The notes beneath the pieces were generated by a model. It did no database searches. It was not told the DNA's origin and was given only the letters and a program-made list of their open reading frames with translations. From Wocania arenilitoris (lineage in GTDB: Bacteria > Bacteroidota > Bacteroidia > Flavobacteriales > Flavobacteriaceae): a DNA stretch of 64,000 bases. Numbering within the stretch: position 1 is the first letter of the stretch; every line of letters starts with the position of its first letter. A program made the position numbers and the translations under genes. Shown here in pieces: positions 26,098-34,700 of the stretch. The stretch is from NCBI RefSeq assembly GCF_021728535.1, contig NZ_JAKKDU010000009.1:88888-152887 (forward strand). Direction: 5' to 3'.

Positions 26098-26640
26098 TTA
26101 CTTAAAGAAATTCATAATATCTTGAACTTGATTTTCATCAACATTTGCATTTTGCATAGCAGTAACTAAAGTCACCATTTTATCAGGATTCATATCATCA
26201 CCTAATACCCGAACAATACCAAAACCTAATTCTTTAGCACTACCAAAAATAATAACCTCATCAGCTTCATCATCAGTACCAACATATTTTACAGTAATTT
26301 TATTTCCTTTATCACTAAATTCCATAAGATCATTATACTTTTTGTCGCTTAATATGGTCTTTACTTTTGCTAATTCTGCTTTATAAACTTCGGTTTCTGT
26401 TTCATCAGCTTTATAGCCTAAAAAGTTTAATCTTTTTACAGATTCGTAGGCTTCTTTTTGCTCTTCGGTAAATTTAGAATCATCTATTTTAACCATTGAT
26501 ATTGGTATATCTTGCGTAATAAAATTTGATGATTCTTGATTATCTACAAAGTATGTTTGTAAACTTTTACCATCGTTGCAGCTTACAAAAACCACTGCTA
26601 AAAGGCATACAAATATGATATGTTTTACTGTTCGTTTCAT
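26098..26640 (-). CDS. DUF4252 lipoprotein
   Basis: Predicted 180-residue lipoprotein (leader ending VVFVSC, Cys about 21). The mature part has the DUF4252 pattern: an N-terminal region with SMVKIDD, a central strand-rich part, and C-terminal LVTAMQNANVDENQVQDIMNFF. It is last in the series sigma, anti-sigma, DUF4252, DUF4252. Such proteins are predicted periplasmic or outer-membrane-linked factors of unknown activity, probably the output of the sigma module. The paralogue directly upstream has a Sec signal but no lipobox. Confidence 0.8.
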   Translation of the reverse strand: MKRTVKHIIFVCLLAVVFVSCNDGKSLQTYFVDNQESSNFITQDIPISMVKIDDSKFTEEQKEAYESVKRLNFLGYKADETETEVYKAELAKVKTILSDKKYNDLMEFSDKGNKITVKYVGTDDEADEVIIFGSAKELGFGIVRVLGDDMNPDKMVTLVTAMQNANVDENQVQDIMNFFK

Positions 26641-26659
26641 GATTGATTGTTGTACCTAA

Positions 26660-27223
26660 TTAATTCTTTTTATCTAAATGTTTTCCTCCAGGGATATTCA
26701 TTTTATCGGTAAGTTTAGATATTTCATTCAAATTAATATCTCCTGTTAACGATACTACAACGGTTTCAATTTTACGATTTTCACCGTTAATTTCAACGCC
26801 TTTTCCTTTCATCGCTTTATCTACACCATTTACAAAAATTAACAGCTCTTTTACGTGATCGGCATCTTTACCCTCTTTTACGTAAAACTTAACCTCTGTT
26901 CCATCGTCTTTAACTTCCATTAATTCTTCTAACCCTCCAGAACGTGATTTTACCCATTTTGAAATATCTGTAGATATCGCTTTATTATCGGTTACTATCG
27001 TTTTAAAACTGGTAATACTTTTTACCATATCCATATAGGATCTAGCTTCAGGGTCATCAACATTAATACCCATTTTTACTATCATTTGAAACATTTTTGG
27101 CTTAATGTTTACATATGTTACATCGTTATTGTCGCTATATTTATCAAAAATATTGCTTTGTGCCATTCCTGTTATAGGCAATAACATAATTGCCAATACA
27201 AATACTATTATTTTATTTTTCAT
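26660..27223 (-). CDS. Exported DUF4252 protein
   Basis: Protein of 187 residues from the chosen ATG, with a cleavable signal peptide (IIVFVLAIMLLPITGMAQ). The mature part carries the DUF4252 pattern (YVNIKPKMFQMIVKMGI, KSITSFKTIVTD, VVVSLTGDINLNEISKLTDKM). A longer in-frame start at 27256 would add 11 residues before the signal, so 27223 is preferred. Unlike its downstream paralogue (19 bp away) it is soluble and not lipidated, so the pair could place the same domain in two compartments. Confidence 0.8.
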   Translation of the reverse strand: MKNKIIVFVLAIMLLPITGMAQSNIFDKYSDNNDVTYVNIKPKMFQMIVKMGINVDDPEARSYMDMVKSITSFKTIVTDNKAISTDISKWVKSRSGGLEELMEVKDDGTEVKFYVKEGKDADHVKELLIFVNGVDKAMKGKGVEINGENRKIETVVVSLTGDINLNEISKLTDKMNIPGGKHLDKKN

Positions 27224-27272
27224 TGTTTTTGTTTTTAAAAAGTTTAAATTCTTCATTGTTTTTTAATTGATA

Positions 27273-27310
27273 CTGAAACACACTTCGACAAGCTCAGTGC
27301 AAGATTTCAG
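27273..27310. repeat. Extragenic palindrome with CTTCGACAAGCTCAGTG core
   Basis: CTGAAA (27273-27278) and TTTCAG (27305-27310) bracket CACTTCGACAAGCTCAGTG, itself partly self-complementary (CACT/AGTG). It lies between the anti-sigma and DUF4252 genes. Confidence 0.55.
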
Positions 27311-27316
27311 CACATG

Positions 27317-27793
27317 TTAGTTTTTAAAAATTATACGTGTTGCATTCTCAATTTCGTTAAGATACCCGAGTGTTGAAGTGCCTTTATTCACTTCATTTAA
27401 ATATCCTACCGTTGATGTTCCCTTATTAAAGCTTTTAGAAATCATTTCTAAAGATTTTGTTACTTCGTTAAGAGCTAATTGTGGGTCTTCATAAGTTCCT
27501 AAATCATTTGTATTAGTAAACGATTTACCAAAATAAACCCCCAACATAAGAACAGTTACTGCAGCTACAGAAATCCACTTGTAATTAAATGTACGTTTAG
27601 TTTTTAGTGGAACGTCTTTAGTAAATTGTTCTTGTTGATTTACCAAAAAATAGTCAAACATAGGTTTATACGTTTCTAAATGAGGTGCCACAGTGTCGCT
27701 GGAAAAATAGTTTTTCAACACTTGCTCTTCTTTTAATGATGTCTCACCGTTTTCGTACTTTTCTAGTAATTTTTCTATATTATTTAATACCAT
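27317..27793 (-). CDS. Membrane anti-sigma candidate with duplicated 13-residue C-terminal repeat
   Basis: A 158-residue protein with no recognised Pfam-type fold. Residues 1-65 are cytoplasmic (IEKLLEKYENGETSLKEEQVLKNYF resembles the start of small anti-sigma proteins). A single membrane segment lies at about 73-90 (WISVAAVTVLMLGVYFG). The periplasmic tail ends with two near-identical units, NKGTSTVGYLNEV and NKGTSTLGYLNEI, directly in tandem. The start overlaps the sigma-gene stop by 14 bp (translational coupling), which supports an anti-sigma role. Confidence 0.75.
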   Translation of the reverse strand: MVLNNIEKLLEKYENGETSLKEEQVLKNYFSSDTVAPHLETYKPMFDYFLVNQQEQFTKDVPLKTKRTFNYKWISVAAVTVLMLGVYFGKSFTNTNDLGTYEDPQLALNEVTKSLEMISKSFNKGTSTVGYLNEVNKGTSTLGYLNEIENATRIIFKN

Positions 27794-28289
27794 AATTATG
27801 TGTATTAGTTAATTTTTCTCGTATTGTTTTTCTTGCTCTCGATAAGTTTACTCGTACTGCCGTATTATTCATGTTTAGCATTTTTGAAATCTCATCGTAA
27901 TCGTATTCTTCAATATCTCGTAATTGAATTATCATGCGTTGTTGTTCTGGTAATTCTTCAATAATTTTGGCTACCCAATTAACACTATCGTTTAATTCAA
28001 CTTGTTTTTGTAATCCTGTTTCTTTTGCTTCATAATTACTGTGTACAATTTTTAAATTTTGTGCTTGTTTAGATTTTAACTTATCAAAACAAAAATTTTT
28101 CGTCATCGTCATCGAAAAAGCTTCCACATTTTTATACTCAGCAATTTTGGTTTTATTATTCCATAATTTCAACAGAACTTCCTGAGTTGCATCTTCAGCT
28201 TCTTCAGTAGATATAAGTAGTCGTTTCGCTAATCGAAATACTTTATCCTTAAAAGGCATTACAATTTTTAAAAACTCTGTTTGAGTCAT
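27780..28289 (-). CDS. ECF RNA polymerase sigma factor (DUF4252-linked module)
   Basis: Sigma-70 factor of 169 residues. Region 2 is at about 10-80 (VFRLAKRLLISTEEAEDATQEVLLKLW, AFSMTMTKNFCFDKLKS). Region 4 is at about 108-160 (LPEQQRMIIQLRDIEEYDYDEISKMLNMNNTAVRVNLSRARKTI is the family pattern, cited in part). It belongs to a different ECF lineage from the FecR-linked factor at 9.2-9.8 kb. It leads a four-gene minus-strand operon with an overlapping anti-sigma candidate and two DUF4252 genes. Confidence 0.9.
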   Translation of the reverse strand: MTQTEFLKIVMPFKDKVFRLAKRLLISTEEAEDATQEVLLKLWNNKTKIAEYKNVEAFSMTMTKNFCFDKLKSKQAQNLKIVHSNYEAKETGLQKQVELNDSVNWVAKIIEELPEQQRMIIQLRDIEEYDYDEISKMLNMNNTAVRVNLSRARKTIREKLTNTHNYGIK

Positions 28290-28597
28290 TTTGGTTTGGT
28301 TTAGCTAAACAACCTTATTTGGGCTGTTTGATATTACGACGAACAACTTTCTATTTTGTTACACCAGTGATAAAAAATGAATATTTAGAGCTAAACTCTT
28401 CAAAATAATTAATTAGTAAGAGGACTAATTTTATACTCGCTTCCTTTAGCAAAGCTGTATATAGTTTTTAATTAGCCTGTGGCAAACCCAATAATAATAA
28501 ACTAAATACAAAAGCTTTAATAAGGTCTGTAGAATAACAATTTTAATTATTTTTTTTATTAAGCAATAATATAATTAAATTTGAAAAAAAAGCCATT
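28290..28597. other. 308-bp divergent promoter region between sigma and S41 genes
   Basis: AT-rich, no gene seen. A TAAATTTG box at 28576-28583 fits the -7 element for the S41 gene starting at 28598. No hairpin or repeat of note. Confidence 0.5.
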
Positions 28598-30103
28598 ATG
28601 AAATCTTTCTCTGTTAATCATTTTTTTATCATATTTCTATTAAGTATCTCCATATTAAGTTGCAGCAAAGATAAGACTCCAGAAGTTGAAGCTGATAAAC
28701 CTATTACACTTAATAATGAAGTTAATGATTTTATTTGGAACGGAATGAATGAAATTTATCTTTGGCAAAGCAAAATACCAAATTTATCTGATACCCGATT
28801 TGATAATCAAGATGAATACTTTACTTTTTTAAATTCTTTTGATAAACCAGAAACCTTATTTGACAACCTTTTATATCAAAAAGACATAGTCGATCGGTTT
28901 AGCTTTTTGGTTGATGATTATGTAGCTTTAGAAAATTCGTTTCAAGGAACAACAAAGTCTAACGGGTTAGACTTTAGCTTAGGCAGAATTGGCAATTCAG
29001 ATGATATTTTTGGTTACGTACGCTATGTTGCTAATCAATCTAATGCTTCTACTAAAGATATAAAAAGAGGGGATTTTTTCATGTCCGTTAATAACACACA
29101 ATTAACTATTAACAACTATCAAAACTTACTATTTGGTGAAAATGACACTTATACTTTAGGAATGGCTGATATTAATAATAACTCTATTTCTTTAAACGGA
29201 AAAAATGTAGAATTAACCAAATCTGATTTTACCGAAAATCCTATTTTAATTAATAAAGTTATAGATGCTAATGGTATAAAAGTGGGCTATTTGATGTATA
29301 ATAGCTTTATTGCTGATTTTGATAGTGCTTTAAACGATGTATTTACACAATTTAAAACTGATGGCATTACTGAATTAGTACTAGATTTAAGGTATAATCC
29401 AGGTGGAAGAGTGAGTTCTGCAATTATATTATCTAGTATGATTACAGGACAATTTACAGATGAAGTATTTTCTACCGAAGTCTGGAATTCGAAATACCAA
29501 AACTATTTTGAAACAAACAACCCAGAATATTTAATTAATCGTTTTACAGATAAACAATTAGATAATTCGCCTATTACAAGCATTAATTTAAGCAAGGTTT
29601 ATGTATTAACTACTAATGGCACAGCTTCTGCAAGCGAACTTGTTATTAACTGTTTAGACCCATATATTGATGTTGTGCAAATAGGCACAAACACAACAGG
29701 CAAGTATACGGCTTCTGTAACACTTTATGATTCTCCTAATTATAGTAAGGATAATATAAACACCAATCATAAATTCGCTATTCAACCACTAGTTTTAAAA
29801 TCTGCCAATAAAAATGGGGTAACCGACTATTTTAATGGTCTAACACCAGATCACATTATTACTTATAATACATCATCAGGTATTGCTAATGGTGAAAATA
29901 TTATTAACTTAGGTGTTTTAGGTGATGAAAATGAACCCTTTTTAGAAAAAGCGCTATCGCTTATAAAAAGTGAAACAGCAAAAATCTCTAAAAAATCTAA
30001 GACATCTATAATGCTTTCTTTAAATTTTGAAGATTTTGCTGATTCAAAAGATTTTACTCCTACAGGTAAAGGGATGTATACCAAATTTAAATTAGAGAAA
30101 TAA
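28598..30103 (+). CDS. S41-family serine protease lipoprotein, copy 1
   Basis: Predicted lipoprotein (leader ending ISILSC, Cys about 22) of 501 residues. An N-terminal helical region (EVNDFIWNGMNEIYLWQSKIP) is followed by a PDZ-like segment near 120-200 (GYVRYVANQSNASTKDIKRGDFFMSVN) and the S41 tail-specific protease domain at about 215-420. The catalytic dyad is Ser344 in GTASASE and Lys369 in TTGKYTAS, 25 residues apart as in CtpA. LDLRYNPGGRV near 260 is the usual substrate-strand motif. It is likely a periplasm-facing protease. The next gene is a full-length paralogue. Confidence 0.92.
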   Translation: MKSFSVNHFFIIFLLSISILSCSKDKTPEVEADKPITLNNEVNDFIWNGMNEIYLWQSKIPNLSDTRFDNQDEYFTFLNSFDKPETLFDNLLYQKDIVDRFSFLVDDYVALENSFQGTTKSNGLDFSLGRIGNSDDIFGYVRYVANQSNASTKDIKRGDFFMSVNNTQLTINNYQNLLFGENDTYTLGMADINNNSISLNGKNVELTKSDFTENPILINKVIDANGIKVGYLMYNSFIADFDSALNDVFTQFKTDGITELVLDLRYNPGGRVSSAIILSSMITGQFTDEVFSTEVWNSKYQNYFETNNPEYLINRFTDKQLDNSPITSINLSKVYVLTTNGTASASELVINCLDPYIDVVQIGTNTTGKYTASVTLYDSPNYSKDNINTNHKFAIQPLVLKSANKNGVTDYFNGLTPDHIITYNTSSGIANGENIINLGVLGDENEPFLEKALSLIKSETAKISKKSKTSIMLSLNFEDFADSKDFTPTGKGMYTKFKLEK

Positions 30104-30166
30104 CCTCTTTTTTTAATCACTTTAAGCAATGTAAAGGTTTTATATACTATTTTTTAAAATAATGCT

Positions 30167-31666
30167 ATGCGATATTTAAAAGCCCTAATTGTACTATTTA
30201 TAGTTTCTTCTTTATTTACAAGCTGCTTTGAAGATAATGATGATAACCAAGTTTCAGCTAGCCAAATAAATGATTTTGTTTGGAAAGGGATGAATACTTT
30301 TTACTTATATAAGGATGAAGTACCAGACCTTGCTAACGATAGGTTTTCATCAGATGGTGAATATGCGAGTTATCTAAATTCATTTTCTAAACCAGAAGAT
30401 TTGTTTGAAAGTTTAATATATGAACCGAAAACTGTTGATGAGTTTAGTTGGATTGTAAACGACTATATTGCTCTTGAACAATTTTTTAGCGGAATAATAA
30501 CCAGCAACGGTATGGAATTTGGCATATTTGGTTTTTCTCCAACAGATACAAATAGATATGGATATGTGCGATATATCCTACCTAACACAAGTGCTACTAA
30601 CCAAGACGTAAAACGAGGTGATATTTTTTATGGTATAAATGGCACACAACTTACATCAGAGAATTGGAGGACACTTACAAGTGCAGATAATTATACTATT
30701 AATTTAGGAAGTTACAACGATAATGGCACACCAGAAACTACAGACGACTCTGTAGACAATACTTCTAAGTCCATTTCATTATCTAAAGCACAATACACCG
30801 AAAACCCAATTTTGATAAACAAAGTTTTAGATGCTGCTGGTACAAAAGTTGCTTATTTAATGTATAATGGTTTTACTGGAACTGATCAATTTAATGCAGA
30901 ATTAAATGATGCATTCGGCACATTTAAAAGCGCTAATGCAACAGAATTGGTACTTGATTTGCGCTATAATCCAGGTGGTTCTGTAAATACCGCTATTTTA
31001 CTTGCCAGCATGATTACAGGACAATTTACGGGCGATGTTTTTAGTACAGAAGAATGGAACTCAGAATTTCAACAAGCTTTTGAAGATGAAAATCCTGAAT
31101 TATTAATAAACAGATTTGTAAACAATAATAACGGAGTTACTTTAAATAGCTTAAACTTAACAAGAGTATTTATACTTACAACACGATCAAGTGCATCGGC
31201 AAGCGAATTGATAATTAATAGTTTAGAACCATATATAAATGTAGTTCAAATTGGCACAAACACAAGAGGCAAGTATCAAGCTTCAAGAACACTATACGAT
31301 TCTCCAAATTTTAGTCGTTCTGGCGCAAACCCAAGTCATACCTATGCTATGCAACCTCTCATTTTTAAATCTTTAAACGTTAATGGAAAAACAGATTACT
31401 TTGACGGATTGTTTCCACAACAAAATAATATTCTTTTTGAAAGCATTAAAAACTTAGGTGTTTTAGGTGACGAAAACGAACCTTTACTTGCTAGAGCAAT
31501 TAGTATTATTGATGGCTCAGGAAAATTCCCAATTAATAAAAGTGATAAAACTGAAAACCGCATAGAAATTTCTGGCAATAGTAAAGATTTACTCCCTTTT
31601 GCTAATGACATGTATATAGATAAAGATATTCCTAATGATTTAATAAAAAGAGTGTTATTTGAATAA
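30167..31666 (+). CDS. S41-family serine protease lipoprotein, copy 2
   Basis: Paralogue of the preceding gene, 499 residues, lipobox ending TSC (Cys about 19) followed by an acidic stretch. The same layout is conserved: QINDFVWKGMNTFYLYKDEVP at the N-terminus, PDZ-like GYVRYILPNTSATNQDVKRGD, LDLRYNPGGSVNTA. The dyad Ser344 (SSASASE) and Lys369 (TRGKYQAS) falls at exactly the same residue numbers as in copy 1. The two have clearly diverged (different C-termini and PDZ insertions), so this is an old tandem duplication. It overlaps the next gene by 8 bp. Confidence 0.92.
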   Translation: MRYLKALIVLFIVSSLFTSCFEDNDDNQVSASQINDFVWKGMNTFYLYKDEVPDLANDRFSSDGEYASYLNSFSKPEDLFESLIYEPKTVDEFSWIVNDYIALEQFFSGIITSNGMEFGIFGFSPTDTNRYGYVRYILPNTSATNQDVKRGDIFYGINGTQLTSENWRTLTSADNYTINLGSYNDNGTPETTDDSVDNTSKSISLSKAQYTENPILINKVLDAAGTKVAYLMYNGFTGTDQFNAELNDAFGTFKSANATELVLDLRYNPGGSVNTAILLASMITGQFTGDVFSTEEWNSEFQQAFEDENPELLINRFVNNNNGVTLNSLNLTRVFILTTRSSASASELIINSLEPYINVVQIGTNTRGKYQASRTLYDSPNFSRSGANPSHTYAMQPLIFKSLNVNGKTDYFDGLFPQQNNILFESIKNLGVLGDENEPLLARAISIIDGSGKFPINKSDKTENRIEISGNSKDLLPFANDMYIDKDIPNDLIKRVLFE

Positions 31667-32372
31667 ACACAAAACTTATTTTAATTGGAGCTCGGGTAAA
31701 GATTCTGCTTTAGCACTTTATCATTTATTGGAAGATGAGCGTTTTACCGTTGACGAATTAATTACTACGGTCAATAAACACTATAATCGTGTTTCTATGC
31801 ATGGTTTACGACAAGAATTATTAATTACTCAAACTAATGCATTAAATATTCCTGCTAGCTTAATTGAGCTTCCAGAGATGCCAAATATGGAAATATATGA
31901 GCAAAAAATGTTAGAAACCGTTTCTAGATTAAAAAAAGATGGTTTTACACATACAGCTTTTGGTGATATTTTTCTTGAAGATTTAAGAATCTATAGAGAA
32001 AAACAACTTAACAAACAGGGTTTTAAAGCTGTTTTTCCCATTTGGAAACGCAATACTAAAGAACTTCTAAACGAGTTTTTAGATTTGGGGTTTAAAACCA
32101 TAATTGTTTGTGCCAATTCTAAATATTTCGATAAGGATTTTGTGGGAACTATTATCGATAAAAATTTTATAGATAATTTACCCAATGGTGTTGACCCTTG
32201 TGGAGAAAATGGTGAATTCCATACTTTTTGCTTTGATGGACCTATTTTTAATAAACCCATACAATTTACAATTGGAGAAAAAGTTTATCGTGAATACGAT
32301 ACACCTAAAACAGATAATTCTATTCGTTCTTCTGATAAATATGGTGTTTGGTATTGTGATTTGATTCCATAA
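31659..32372 (+). CDS. Dph6-type PP-loop ATP pyrophosphatase (adenine nucleotide alpha-hydrolase family)
   Basis: Cytoplasmic ATP-activating enzyme of 237 residues. The PP-loop motif is NWSSGKDSALALYHL at about 9-23; family motifs MHGLR near 48, FGDIFLEDLR near 105, and VDPCGENGEFHTFCFDGP near 180 match the diphthine-ammonia-ligase-like branch. Bacteria have no diphthamide, so it must amidate or thiolate something else, which cannot be named. The start is a TTG lying inside the end of the S41 gene; no ATG occurs before the PP-loop, so TTG is required and translational coupling is likely. Confidence 0.82.
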   Translation: MNKHKTYFNWSSGKDSALALYHLLEDERFTVDELITTVNKHYNRVSMHGLRQELLITQTNALNIPASLIELPEMPNMEIYEQKMLETVSRLKKDGFTHTAFGDIFLEDLRIYREKQLNKQGFKAVFPIWKRNTKELLNEFLDLGFKTIIVCANSKYFDKDFVGTIIDKNFIDNLPNGVDPCGENGEFHTFCFDGPIFNKPIQFTIGEKVYREYDTPKTDNSIRSSDKYGVWYCDLIP

Positions 32373-32373
32373 A

Positions 32374-32418
32374 AAAAGCCTCTCAATTATAAACAGAGAA
32401 AGGCTTTTATTATTTTTC
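32374..32418 (+). terminator. Intrinsic terminator of the S41/PP-loop operon
   Basis: AAAAGCCT (32374-32381) pairs with AGGCTTTT (32401-32408), extended by CTC/GAG, then TATTATTTTT. Confidence 0.8.
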
Positions 32419-32482
32419 GTCATTCTGAACTTGTTTCAGAATCTCAACATAATGAGAATCTGAAAATAAATTCAAGTTGACG
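32419..32482. repeat. Paired extragenic palindromes (GTCATTCTGAACTTG...)
   Basis: ATTCTGAA (32422-32429) and TTCAGAAT (32435-32442) form a hairpin. A second, degenerate inverted copy follows (GAATCTGAAAATAAATTCAAG...TTGACG), giving a head-to-head pair bounded by CGTCA and TTGACG. It lies between the convergent PP-loop and BtuB genes. Confidence 0.65.
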
Positions 32483-32492
32483 CTGATAAAAT

Positions 32493-34361
32493 TTATAAAT
32501 TAATATTTAATCCTAGATTTACATTTCTACCTTTTGTTGTGTAACCTAAAATTTCAAAATAATCTTCATTAAATAAGTTAGTAACACTCGCAAAAAGCTT
32601 CACTTTATTTTTAATAATCTTATGGCTAAAATATAAATCAATCAACGAAAAAGACGCTAATTCTTCATTAGCAAACGTAGAAAAGTTAGTATCTGTTCTG
32701 CTTCCAACAAATTGATAGTTTATTGATACAAATGTGTTTTTACAAAAATCATAACCCAAACTTGCATTTGCTTTATGTTTTGGTATCCTTAATCGAACAC
32801 CATCTTTTAATTCTGTAAAGGTATAGTTTGCTCTAATAGTTAAATCTTTTATCGTATTTAATTCTGCTTCAACCTCAAAACCATGTACTGTGGCATCGGT
32901 AGTAGCATTTTCATAATTTGTTGTATAAATAATAGTATGTTCTTCATTTCTATTAAAATAAACACCATTTAATCTAAATCCACTATTGTTAGAAAATTCT
33001 AATCCACCTTCAATAGTTACATTTTCTTCAGGTTTTAAATTAGGGTTTGGTCCAAAAAAACCAAACAACTGTGATAAATTTGGTGCAATAAACGATGTAG
33101 CATAAGAACCAAATACTTTAGCATATCCATTATTAACAGGAATACTGTATGATGGATTTAAACTATACACCAAATGCGAACCATGCTCGCTATGATTATT
33201 CAATCTTGTACCTGCATTAATGTTTAATCCAAAATCTGATATATAAACTACGTTTAAATACGGATCGGTATTTGTAAAACTTTCCTCGGCAGCAAATACA
33301 CTGTTGTAATCTGAATAATTTAAACCAATTATGGTATAAAAAGACTCATTAAATGTATATTTATTAAAAGCATCAACCACAAAACTTTCTGCTTCGTTAG
33401 TAGACCCAAAAGCAGAAATAGTTTCTCTGTCAATTTTAGTAAAAGCAGCATTTATTTGAACACTACCATTGGTATAGTTAAACTTTGGCGCTATTGCAAA
33501 ACGAGATTGTTCAGAAATATACTCATCATTAGTGTCTGCAAACGCAAATGTTGGTGGTGGAAAACCATCAATATCTGTTTTAAATTTATCATAACTACCA
33601 AAAGCAGTTATACTAATCGCATCGCTAATTTCATATCCAACTTTTAAATTTGTATTGAATCTTGAAAAAGGATCTTTCTCTGGATTATCAGATTTGGCTG
33701 CTGAGATACCATCAACATATCTATTACCAAAACTTGCTAAATAAGTAAACTTATTTGCTGTTCCGTTAACAGACACATTATTTGTAAAACTTGAACCATT
33801 ATAATTCAAATCATCTTGAGTTTGATTTGTTCCAACAACACTTAAAAAACTTGCTGAAATATCGTCTTTAGATGATTTCTTAGTAGTAATATTAATTACT
33901 GCTGTTGCTGCTGCATTACCATAAAGTGTACTTGCTGCGCCTTTAATAATTTCAATAGATTCAACAGTATTTAAATCTAATAATCTTAAATCGAAATCGT
34001 TTGCCACTATGGATGGATCATTTACTTGAATACCATCAATAAGTACTAATACCTGTCGGTTGTTTCCGCCTCTCACAAAGTACCCTAAATTTTGGCCTTC
34101 AACACTTCTACTTCCATTAATTTCAATACCACTTTTAGTATTAATTAGTTCTGAAATGGTTCTGCCTTGGTTTCTCTCAATCTCCTTTTGAGAAATTTTA
34201 ATCACCGTTTTACCGGAGTTTTCACGTTTTAACTTAAAACGAGAATCAGAAACAACAACCTCTTTGAGTTGTTCTACTTTTGTTGAATCTGCCTGCTTTT
34301 GGGCAAAACCAACCAACGAGTATCCTAAACATAGGATACCTAAAACATTTGTTTTTTTCAT
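32493..34361 (-). CDS. btuB: BtuB-type TonB-dependent outer-membrane receptor (vitamin B12)
   Basis: Outer-membrane receptor of 622 residues, the length of BtuB. Signal peptide ends near VGFAQ; a DSTKVEQLKEVVVSDSRF stretch replaces a typical TonB box; plug domain about 45-170 (GRTISELINTKSGIEING, YFVRGGNNRQVLVLIDGIQVND, ESIEIIKGAASTLYGNAA); the rest is a 22-strand barrel ending LGLNINL. It has no STN or carboxypeptidase-like domain, so it is a simple transporter and not of SusC type. The leader contains a cobalamin riboswitch, which makes corrinoid the expected substrate and gives repression when B12 is plentiful. No btuCDF genes are adjacent. Confidence 0.92.
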   Translation of the reverse strand: MKKTNVLGILCLGYSLVGFAQKQADSTKVEQLKEVVVSDSRFKLKRENSGKTVIKISQKEIERNQGRTISELINTKSGIEINGSRSVEGQNLGYFVRGGNNRQVLVLIDGIQVNDPSIVANDFDLRLLDLNTVESIEIIKGAASTLYGNAAATAVINITTKKSSKDDISASFLSVVGTNQTQDDLNYNGSSFTNNVSVNGTANKFTYLASFGNRYVDGISAAKSDNPEKDPFSRFNTNLKVGYEISDAISITAFGSYDKFKTDIDGFPPPTFAFADTNDEYISEQSRFAIAPKFNYTNGSVQINAAFTKIDRETISAFGSTNEAESFVVDAFNKYTFNESFYTIIGLNYSDYNSVFAAEESFTNTDPYLNVVYISDFGLNINAGTRLNNHSEHGSHLVYSLNPSYSIPVNNGYAKVFGSYATSFIAPNLSQLFGFFGPNPNLKPEENVTIEGGLEFSNNSGFRLNGVYFNRNEEHTIIYTTNYENATTDATVHGFEVEAELNTIKDLTIRANYTFTELKDGVRLRIPKHKANASLGYDFCKNTFVSINYQFVGSRTDTNFSTFANEELASFSLIDLYFSHKIIKNKVKLFASVTNLFNEDYFEILGYTTKGRNVNLGLNINL

Positions 34362-34700
34362 TTTAATGAATAATTACTCGAGAATCGCATGGATTATCAT
34401 ACGCAAACTTTTATCCCGAAAGTTTAACTTATTTGTTTGAAAATGGCAGGTCTCCTGACTTGCGTCTTCATGTTGGTCTTCCCAAAGATTACTCTTCAGT
34501 GACATTGAAGTTTAACATGAAGCTTAATAGCTTACAGTTGCGGGAACAGTTCTGGAATTAATTATAAAATTGCACCAGATTCCCTTTTAATCTGCTAACA
34601 AATGTTAGCAAAACCAAATTTCGGTGTAAATGTAATCATCATTTTTATTTTATTGTTAACACAATTAGTATTATTTTTGAATTAAATTAAACCTGTTGTT
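34362..34700. other. 339-bp divergent region btuB / DUF6580
   Basis: Mostly filled by the riboswitch at 34440-34630. The remaining 70 bp next to the DUF6580 ATG are AT-rich and must hold its promoter; no riboswitch is seen on the plus strand. Confidence 0.6.
34440..34630 (-). ncRNA. Cobalamin (AdoCbl) riboswitch
   Basis: On the minus strand the leader of btuB shows the conserved B12-riboswitch blocks in order: AAAAGGGAATCTGGTG, CCAGAACTGTTCCCGCAACTGTAA (a longer match, here split by the loop), GTCACTG, GGGAAGAC, and the distal AGTCAGGAGACCTGCC. A GCTAAC/GTTAGC hairpin precedes the AAAAGGGAA block. Downstream, before the btuB ATG, AAACTTT (34425-34419) can pair with AAAGTTT (34411-34405) as part of the expression platform. 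Confidence 0.95.

Noticed and set aside
27317..27793. FecR-type anti-sigma factor
   Set aside because: It lacks the FecR and DUF4974 domains; only its position and single membrane helix suggest anti-sigma function.
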